From Pegoplata infirma (taxonomy: Eukaryota; Arthropoda; Insecta; Diptera; Anthomyiidae): DNA of 64,000 bases. This document shows, piece after piece, positions 56,566 through 64,000 of this stretch (position 1 is its first letter; every line of letters starts with the position of its first letter). Below the pieces are notes generated by a model, which was not told the DNA's origin, did not search any database, and worked only from the letters and a program-made list of their open reading frames with translations. A program made the position numbers and the translations under genes. The DNA is taken from assembly GCA_963921195.1 (NCBI GenBank), contig OY992540.1, positions 135,954,694 through 136,018,693 on the forward strand, read 5' to 3'.

Positions 56566-57417
56566 CAGCGGTTACCAACCTATGGTACGCGTACCACTAA
56601 GGGGTACGCGAAACTGTCCGCGGGGGTACGCAACATTTTAGTAATTTGGACATTCGTTTTAGATTAACCTTTCAATGCTTCAATGCAAAGTTTTCCATAA
56701 CGTCAGGTTTTTAAGAAAGCTTAGGTCAAAGTTCACAAAAAACGTATTTTTGTGCAATTTAGAGAGCAATTTTTGCGATATTTTGAGATCTGACCACTTG
56801 TTTTCGATTAACCTTTCGATGCTGATTCCGAATATGGTTCCCATTTTTTTCTATGATTTTTCTATGTTTTTGATAAAATGTATGTTAAAGTTCTCAAAAA
56901 ACGTGTTTTTGGGCATTTTTGAGACGGGTTGTGATATGGTAAAAATTTGGGTACCATTTTGTTAAGCTCAAAATGTCCTCTCATTGTATATACGAGGAAG
57001 TTTTATTCAAAAAATTACGGAATTGTGGATCTGCCCTTGTATTAAAAACAAAAACATTTAAAAAAAATAAAAAACATTATATTTCCGCCCTCTGTGATGT
57101 GTTTTTGGAACTTTTTTTAAGAGTTCAAAAAACGTCCGTTGTTTAAATTTTTGGTGTAGAAACGACTGGTGAAATCAGTTTTTGCTCTGCAGAAAAATCA
57201 GCTCAAAATCCGCGTTTTCAGAAAAAAAACACCATTGTTTTGATCTCCCCTAAATCCTTCAAAAAAATGATAATACCCGCAGATCAAAAATTTCAAAATT
57301 AAGTCTAATATTTATGTGAGAAGTTTTTTGAACGTAAAGAAAAAACTCGTTACGGGGTACGCGGCTGACAAAATTTAAAATTAGGGGTACGCGAGCCAAA
57401 AAGGTTGGTAACCGCTG
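56566..57417. mobile_element. 852-bp hAT MITE (CAGCGGTTACCAACC), copy 3
   Basis: Ends CAGCGGTTACCAACC and GGTTGGTAACCGCTG; exact 8-bp TSD ATTTAGAT at 56558-56565 and 57418-57425. Same length as the copy at 38018, in the opposite orientation. Confidence 0.9.
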
Positions 57418-57896
57418 ATTTAGATTATTGCCAGACTCAGCTTTTTCAAAAAATAAAATAAAATAAAACAGCAATTCGCAAACCTTTAAAATTTTGCAGA
57501 CTTCATTTGCTTAACAAAAGAACAAGAATATTAATTTTCGAGGGTAAGTTCACTTCTTAAAGGGGAAATTTTTTCCCCTGGTCCGGTTTGGCCTATTTAG
57601 GAACTTAACCTATGACCATAAGACATATTCGTGCTAAACATTAGGAGTCCAGTAGCGCAATTCACTAACTTTTTAACGACAAAAATCGGTAGTTAAATTG
57701 TCAAAAATCGATACTTATCTACAATTGTCGTTAAATGTGATTCTATAAATGGTGTTACCGAGTTTTGTCGTTATTTAAAATCGTTAAATTTCGAAAAATA
57801 TCGGTAGGCTAACGACAAAAAAAAAACTGTTGTTAAAATAAAAAAATATTAATTTTTAAACAAAAAATTGCAAAAAAATAAAAAATTTTATTGCAA

Positions 57897-60248
57897 ATGG
57901 CTTTTGAATACATTGGTTTCACGTTAAACCAAAATAGTTTCCAGTCTGGACGTTTGGAGAGAAGAATTCTTCGGCAAATGGAAGAGCCATTTGATTTGTC
58001 TGATAACGAGTTTAGGATGTTGTACAGACTTAGTAAAAACCAAATTTATGATGTTACTGATGCTTTGGAAAACAATTTATCCCATAGTAGAATAAGTGGA
58101 ATATCGCCCGATAAGCAGGTAAGTTAAAATCACCTATTTCTAGATGTAAAGTAATCAGTTGAAATTACTTAATAAAAGGTTTTATCTGCAATACGCTTTT
58201 ATGCAACCGGATGTTTTCAACGACCAGTAGGAGAGCAGTGGGGTATTTCGCTTAGCCAGTCTTCTGTAAGTAGATGCTTGCATAGAGTTACCGATGCTAT
58301 AAACAATAATCTTCTTGGACAATGGGTAAAATTTCCAACGACTACTCTTGAACGAAACTATGCCAAGGAAGTCTTTAGAAATTCATCATATCTTTTTGAA
58401 GGCTGCATAGGAGCGATTGATTGTACACACGTATCAATTATTGCGCCAACAATACACGAGGGATCGTATATAAACCATCACGATTATCACTCATTAAATG
58501 TTCAAATGATATGCGATCCAACATTAAAAATATTGAATGTCAATGCAAAATTCCCTGGCAGAAGACATGATGCATACATATGGAGTTTGAGTCCTGTGAG
58601 AACTGTCATGGAAAGTGCATTTAATAGTGGAGAGAGAAGAACATTTTTAATAGGTATATAATATTACATGTCAAGTATACAAAAAGCATTAAAAACTCCT
58701 CAGCAAATTTGGTTCAGTATATTACAACGCATCACAATATCCAAGTTTTTACACAGAAAATATCAGATTCTGAAAGTGGAGCCAATGATTTTTTTTCTTA
58801 AATCCGCAGTTAATGTAATCAGTGATGCCCATTAATTATTTTTAAAAAAGTTTTATTTTAGTAATAATTAAAACCTTGTAATTTACATTCCGAATTGCTG
58901 GGGATTTTAGACACAGTTTTTTTTTTTGGAAATCTACTATTCGCAATTTTTAGGTGATATGGGATACCCGCTTGAACCCTGGCTTATGACTCCGTTGCCT
59001 CGCGAAGTTTCTGGAACACCAAGGTTTTTATATAATGAAGCTTTGTGCAAAACTCGTAATTGTATTGAAAGAGCGTTCGGAGTTCTAAAGTCAACATGGA
59101 GATGTGTTTCAAAGCATAGAACATTACAATATGATCCAACGTTTTCTGGAAAATTAGTTAACGCATGTACAGTAGACCGGGTCGAAAAAAAAAGTTCCCA
59201 CTGTGCGGGCTTTATTTTAAAGCTTACCTCGAAAAAGTTCCATAGCCAAAATATTAGATTTTTAGGTCGCGATTTGGTACCGCCGAAATCGTTTTTTGTT
59301 CATAGCTTTGTCATTTGATGTCCGATCGTTGTAAAAAAAAATTTGTTTGAAAGTCCTCAGCGAGTACTAAATTTGACCCATATCTGGTTTTGACCTCTGA
59401 GGTCATCTTCGTGTTATAAGTGTTAGTTTCTCAGCTTTCTACCCACCTAAATGATCTTTATTTTTCCATTAAATTATAGCATTAAATAATTCATGAAATT
59501 CTTCCCTTAGAAGTACCCTCTTAAATTAATTAACAAAAAAGTTACATTCAATTTTAAATTTCCATAGAAAAAGATTTAAAACACTTGTTCGTATGTATTT
59601 AAATACAAACTAAAAAAATTAAATATAGTTTAAAGGCATAATAACAAGTGTTTTTTCTAATTTTCTTTATATTGTATATGAAAATCTTAAATCAAATGTA
59701 ACTTTTTTGTTAATAAATTTAACTGGATACTTCCAAGGGAAGAATTTCATGAATTTTTTAGTGCTATAATTTAATGGAAAAATAAAAATCATTTAAGTGG
59801 GTAGAAAGATGAGAAACTAACAATCATAACAAGAAGATGACCTCTGAGGTTAAAACCAGATATGAGTCAACTTTAGTACTCGCTGAGGACTTTCTAACAA
59901 TTATTTTTTTAAAACGATCGGACATCAACTGACAAAGCTATAAACAAAAAACGATTTCGGCGGTACCAAATCGCGACCTAAAAATCTAATATTTTGGCTA
60001 TGGAACTTTTTCGAGGTAAGCTTTAAAATAAAGCCCGCACAGTGGGAACTTTTTTTTTCTCCTTTATGGTCGACCCAGTCTAATGTACAGTACTCCATAA
60101 TATAAAAATGCACTACAGCAACAATATTTTAGAAGACATGGTTAATAACGAAATCGCTGCAAATGAAATAGAAAATATTGAACCACTTCCAACACTAGCA
60201 GTAGCTCGTCGTGTGCAGAATCAAATAATTTCTCAATATTTTAGTTAA
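57897..60248 (+). pseudogene. Harbinger transposase (HARBI1-like nuclease), last exon interrupted
   Basis: Exons 57897-58118, 58179-58653 and 58954-59172 plus 60091-60248 total 1074 nt, 357 residues, near the usual 350 for HARBI1-type proteins. Introns are GT-AG. The DDE_Tnp_4 catalytic set is present: D at about 155 (GAIDCTHV), D at about 234 (GDMGYPLEPW) and E at about 271 (RNCIERAFGVLKS). RRHDAYIW (about 201) and the N-terminal VGEQWGISLSQSSVSR are also typical. The final exon is broken after NACTV by a 910-bp insertion and its 8-bp duplication. Without these the frame continues through LHNIKMHY to a TAA at 60246. No other disabling change was seen, so the insertion may be the sole lesion. 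The start ATG is the first in frame after an A-rich leader. Confidence 0.85.
59173..60082. mobile_element. 910-bp hAT-like foldback, TSD ATGTACAG
   Basis: Ends TAGACCGGGTCG and, inverted, TAGACTGGGTCG. Exact 8-bp TSD ATGTACAG at 59165-59172 and 60083-60090. Most of its length is one large inverted repeat: GTTCCCACTGTGCGGGC, AAAGCTTACCTCGAAAAAGT and TCGCGATTTGGTACCGCCGA near the left are mirrored near the right. TAG ends with an 8-bp TSD suggest hAT. The 62-residue frames in both arms are the same sequence read twice. Confidence 0.88.
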
Positions 60249-60297
60249 ATATTTATTCAAAATTTTTTAAATTCATTTATAACTCAAATAAATAAAA

Positions 60298-62461
60298 TTA
60301 ATTAAACACATTGTTATTCAAGCTAACCATATTTTTTATTTCCAATAGAGCATCTTCAATTTTCTTTTGGGATATTAATGCGTCTGCTATTTTTGTCAAG
60401 CTTTCAGCAATTAATAAATTTGCTGTTGATTGTTCCTTCTGGGCATTTGCAAGGGTCTAAAAGCAAAAAATATATATTTGTAGGATACATAAAACACTTA
60501 TTTGAGATAATTTGGCTATAAAAAAATTTCTCAGAAGCTAAGAATTTTTCTATAGAAAATATGTCTCAGAATCTGAGAATCTGAGAATTTTTCTATTGAA
60601 AAAATGTCTCAGAATCTGAAAATTTTTCTATAGAAAAAAAAATCTCAGAACCTGAGAATTTTTCTATAGAAAAAATCTCTCAGAATCTGAGAATTTTTCT
60701 ATAGAAAAAATGTCTCAGAATCTGAGAATTTTTCTATAGAAAAAATGTCTCAGAATCTGAGAATTTTTCTATAGAAAAAATGTCTCAGAATCTGAGAATT
60801 TTTCTATAGAAAAAATGTCTCAGAATCTGGGAATTTTTCTATAGAAAAAATGTCTCAGAATCTGAGAATTTTTCTATAGCAAAAATGTCTCAGAATCTGA
60901 GAATTTTTCTATAGAAAAAATGTCTCAGAATCTGAGAATTTTTCTATAGAAAAAATGTCTCAGAATCTGAGAATTTTTCTATAGAAAAAATGTCTCAGAA
61001 TCTGAGAATTTTTCTATAGAAAAAATGTCTCAGAATCTGAGAATTTTTCTATAGAAAAAATGTCTCAGAATCTGAGAATTTTTCTATAGAAAAAATGTCT
61101 CAGAATCTGAGAATTTTTCTATAGAAAAAATTTCTCAGAATCTGAGAATTTTTCTATAGAAAAATGTCTCAGAATCTGAGAATTTTTCTATAGAAAAAAT
61201 GTCCCCGAATCTGAGACTTTTTCTATAAAAAAATGTATCAGAATCTAAGAATTTTTCTATAGAAAAATGTCTCAAAATCTGTGACATGTTGTATTGAAAA
61301 AAATGTATAAGAACCAAAACTTTTTTCTAAAGAAAAAATGTATCAGAATCTAAGACTTTTTCTATAGAAAAACTGTTTTAGAATCTGAGACTTCATCTAT
61401 AGAAAAAATATCTTGGAATGTAAGACATTTTCTGTAGAAAACATGACTCAGAATCTGAGACTTTTCTACAAAAAAATTTCCAAGTTTTTTTTTTAAATAA
61501 TGCAGTCAATTTTTTTTTAGAAATATTAATCTTTACCATTAAAGCATCGGCCTGAGTTTTGGCAATCTTCAAAAATTCTGTTTTTACTGCGTCATCCTTA
61601 TTAATTCGTTTTTTTGGTGGTTGAGTCGGTAACGATCTGTTGGATTGCTTTCTTGGGTTCGAAGATGACGATAACTCTGTGCCTAATGTTGTTGGGTTCA
61701 ACATCGATGTGGATGCAACTTGTGGAATGTTAATAATTACACAACTCTCATTTTCTGTCTCGTTTACATCATCAATTAAGGGCTCATTTAAAACCAAGGG
61801 CTCTGTACATTGTGAATTATTTGCTTCCTAAAAAATATTTATACATTGTTTTTACAAATCTTAAATATTGGCTAAAATTCTCTTTTCAATGTTATACACT
61901 TTGGTGCGTACCATACTATCGGGACAACCACTATTTCCTTCCATATACTCCAATCCAACTAAGTTCACCACACGTATCTCAAATTCAGTGAGTGAAGAAA
62001 TTGATGACTCCCGATTTCCTGTTGCATTCCTTTCTCGTCGAAGTGTTTTAAACTTTGTAGAGACTTTTGATTTTACATCTCTCCAAACCTAAAATTTTAT
62101 CATTAAGGTGCCAAAATTTAATTTAACGATTAAATATTTTATATGCTAAATTTAAACACCAAAAATATCTATTTCTTGTTGTTAATACTTACAACTTGCC
62201 ATTGTTCAGCACTCTTTGTGGCACCCGGAAGGCAATTAAGTTCTTCCGCTATTTGGCACCACTTTTTTTTTGCCTCATCTTTTCCATGTTGTGCAGCAAA
62301 TTTGCCTTCAGCCAATCCTTTTTCGCTTTCCAAAAAAGAAATAAAAGACGCTAATTGGGTTGGTGTGGCTCGAGCTCCACGAACTTTTTTCTGCAAATAA
62401 ATTCAATTTAATTTATGCAATTTCAAGAAATTTGCTAAAAACTTACAGTGTTGTTGTCCAT
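60298..62461 (-). CDS. Harbinger Myb/SANT-like accessory protein (five exons)
   Basis: Minus-strand exons: 62461-62447 (MDNNT), 62390-62193, 62088 to about 61912, 61827-61537 and 60456-60298. All introns can be read as GT-AG in phase 0, giving about 279 residues. Exons 2-3 form a Myb/SANT-like (zeste-type) DNA-binding domain: RATPTQLASFISFLESEKGL, KKKWCQIAEELN and SAEQWQVVWRDVKSKVSTKF. Exon 4 is a low-complexity linker with a PPKKRINK nuclear-signal-like patch. Exon 5 is probably a coiled coil (ANAQKEQSTANLLIAESLTK). In this superfamily such proteins help the transposase enter the nucleus and bind DNA. The end of exon 3 is uncertain (ATG/GTACGC, or AAA/GTGTAT 18 bp later). The intron between exons 4 and 5 holds a minisatellite. 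Confidence 0.75.
60530..61480. repeat. 35-bp minisatellite within an intron of the accessory gene
   Basis: About 27 units, most of them TGTCTCAGAATCTGAGAATT plus TTTCTATAGAAAAAA, at exact 35-bp steps from about 60700 to 61140. Two short palindromes make up the unit, TCTCAGAATCTGAGA and TTTTTCTATAGAAAAA. Units diverge towards the right edge. The array lies between splice sites at 61536 and 60457. It shares its core with the array at 12228. Confidence 0.95.
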
Positions 62462-62690
62462 TTTTATTTTATTTTCTAAACTTTTTATTGAAATTTTCAA
62501 ATTTTTAATTTAATTTTTTGACATTTTTTTGTTTCTACCGAAATTTGTCGGTAGTATTTAAAATACAATCAACCGAAAAAAATCGTTAAGCAAAAAATAT
62601 AGAATCACATTTTCGTTAAAACAACCGACAATTCTCGTTAGTTAACGATATCGATAATATCGTTAAAAAAGTTACTGAATCGCACTACAG

Positions 62691-63042
62691 TAGCGCAATT
62701 CACTAACTTTTTAACGACAAAAATCGGTAGTTATATTGCCAAAAATTGTTAATTATCGACAATTGTCTTTGAAAGCAATTCTATAACTTTTTTGTACCGA
62801 ATTTTGTCGTTATTGAAAATCGTTAACTTATCAACAAAAATTTTTTTGAAGTTAAAGTTAACGAAAATTTTCGGTTCTCAATACAATTTCAAAATAAACA
62901 AATTTCAAATTAACTATTTTTGTCGGTAATTCTTGTCGATAGTTTAAAAATTTATAGAATCACATATTCGTTAAAACAACCGACAATTATCGTAAGTTAA
63001 CGATATCGATAATTTCGTTAAAAAAGTTACTGAATCGCACTA
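62691..63042. mobile_element. 352-bp Harbinger MITE, head to tail with the full element
   Basis: Same ends as the autonomous-type element: TAGCGCAATTCACTAACTTT and, inverted, TAGTGCGATTCAGTAACTTT. CAG at 62688-62690 and 63043-63045. The first 150 bp resemble 57653-57800, so it could be an internally deleted relative, though sequence in the middle differs. Confidence 0.88.
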
Positions 63043-63354
63043 CAGCTCCATCTGTTATTGTTTTGCAAATAATTCTGGATCTATTCGATGAAATTTTTAT
63101 TATAACCTGTGATTTTCTTTATTGGACAGGAAAATTATAAGGATAAAACCAAAAAAGGACATTTTAAACTTCCTTACAATGTGCTGGCGGTATCCATGAT
63201 ACTACTCTCTCATGACCGAAAACGTCAACCACTCTGACATGGTTTTGCGGGGACTCTATAGACTACATCATGCTTTCTGCAGACAGACGGACATCGCTTG
63301 CATGTCTTAGAATCGATCAAAGATCAATAATAAATACATATCGTCGAACTATAT

Positions 63355-63541
63355 TCAATAAATGCCAACTCGAAAAAGCTTACTGTTCAGGAGAGCTAAA
63401 AAACTAGTTATTTCGCATATTATTGTAACAAAAAACAATGTACCTTCCATAAGATGGTTTAAATATTCTAAATAATTTTTACATATGCCAAAAATTTTAT
63501 ATTTTGCACTTGTTTGCGTATTTTTCAGAGTTGGCATTTAT
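63355..63541. mobile_element. Short MITE with AATAAATGCCAACTC ends
   Basis: AATAAATGCCAACTC at 63357 is the reverse complement of GAGTTGGCATTTATT at 63527-63541. No coding content. The terminal GAGTTGGCAT recurs at 63571. Confidence 0.5.
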
Positions 63542-63896
63542 TACTATGACAAAAAACAAATATTTTTTTAGAGTTGGCATATTTTGTCGGAAAATAAAAA
63601 AAAAATTTTTTTTGAAAAATTTTTATAATTTTTTTTTTTTTTTTGGTTTTTGTTATCCTTAGTACGGTAATTGCAAAAACTGAAAAAAAAAAAAAAAATA
63701 AAAAATCTGCATATTTTTAAAAGTTACTAGCTCCGAAAGCCTTTTAATCTCAGGGTGGTCAAATTTGGCACTCTGTAACTCACGCTGTGTTGTATTAGGG
63801 TCACTCCAAACTAGCTATTTTGAAAGCTTATATTATTGACTTTATTTGAATCACGCATAATGTTTCAATCTGATAAATAGTTTGAAAGTTACATAA

Positions 63897-64000
63897 ATAT
63901 TAGGGTTGCCATTTAGAGGACATCAACCTCAAAAAAGGAGGACATTTGGCCCTAAAAAGAGGACACTTTTTTTATAAATTAATTTAAAGAAAATCAACAA
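63897..64000 (+). repeat. Possible transposon end cut by the window edge
   Basis: TATTAGGGTTGCCATTTAGA then several GAGGACA-type units. TAGGGTTGCCA is hAT-like, and a similar TTTAGGGTTGCCAATATAA occurs at 5810, but only one end is visible. Confidence 0.3.

Larger units (their letters stand above)
57653..62687. mobile_element. Near-complete PIF/Harbinger element, TSD CAG
   Basis: Ends TAGCGCAATTCACTAACTTT and, inverted, TAGTGCGATTCAGTAACTTT, continuing as TTTAACGA. CAG at 57650-57652 and 62688-62690. It encodes a transposase on the + strand and a Myb/SANT-like accessory protein on the - strand, the two-gene plan of PIF/Harbinger elements. The TSD is CAG rather than the usual TWA; the intact mini-me at the empty site has TAG. 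A 910-bp foldback in the last transposase exon and a minisatellite in an intron are later additions. Confidence 0.9.
57500..63330 (+). mobile_element. mini-me fragment split by two Harbinger insertions
   Basis: The left piece 57540-57652 (GGGTAAGTTCACTTC, CCTGGTCCGGTTTGGCC, AGACATATTCGTGCTAAACA TTAGGAGTCCAG) resumes at 63046 (CTCCATCTGTTATTGTTTTG) and continues to GACAGACGGACATCGCTTGC at 63282-63301. Intact copies read GGGAGTCTAGCTCTTTTATT at this junction (41655-41675). Confidence 0.7.

Noticed and set aside
57259..57474. 71-residue minus-strand frame
   Set aside because: Crosses the right end of a hAT MITE into flanking DNA, so it is not a gene.
60530..61480. CRISPR-like 35-bp repeats
   Set aside because: No spacers; simple tandem array within a transposon intron.

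Overview
This window is eukaryotic, very AT-rich nuclear DNA. It almost certainly comes from a higher fly, most likely a calyptrate such as a blow fly or house-fly relative. Three things point there. The one host gene is a close relative of Drosophila glass bottom boat. Several copies of the dipteran mini-me/DINE-type repeat are present, with GTCT/GTCC-type microsatellites and ends rich in TATACCCTCCA. Exon-intron junctions are ordinary GT-AG. The genus is an inference.

Host gene: five coding exons on the + strand between 34904 and 55198 splice into one 461-residue BMP5/6/7/8-type ligand, Glass bottom boat (gbb, 60A). It has a hydrophobic signal segment, an upstream pro-domain furin site (RSKR, about residue 144), a main furin site (RQKR, about 333) and the seven-cysteine TGF-beta knot. 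Its introns are 8504, 5019, 56 and 5330 bp, and the three long ones are largely filled with transposons. A possible promoter and untranslated first exon lie near 29386-30188, weakly supported.

Everything else that can be identified is mobile or repetitive. 1-11 kb: mini-me copies, several hAT-like non-autonomous elements with 8-bp target-site duplications (TSDs), a decayed mariner-like element and two tandem CACAGACT elements. 11136-16896: one 5.76-kb hAT-like element carrying a 3.1-kb minisatellite and a nested smaller hAT. 17947-23332: a large CCCGTGTAAA element with several insertions, then a decayed piggyBac (23614-25580). 26.8-33.5 kb: clustered 185-bp and 135-bp MITEs with TTA/TAA duplications, and three broken non-LTR retrotransposon fragments. 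35-55 kb: the gbb introns, with nests up to four elements deep. 57653-62687: a nearly complete PIF/Harbinger element with its transposase and Myb-like accessory gene, interrupted by a 910-bp hAT-like foldback and followed head to tail by a 352-bp Harbinger MITE.

The most striking result is that many insertions can be dated relative to one another, because empty sites or paralogous copies lie in the same window. Three unrelated families (Harbinger, the CACAGACT elements, the 135-bp MITE) show tandem insertions that share the TSD between neighbours. Two apparently related 30-35-bp minisatellites sit inside two different DNA transposons. No CRISPR array, operon, rRNA or convincing tRNA was found.
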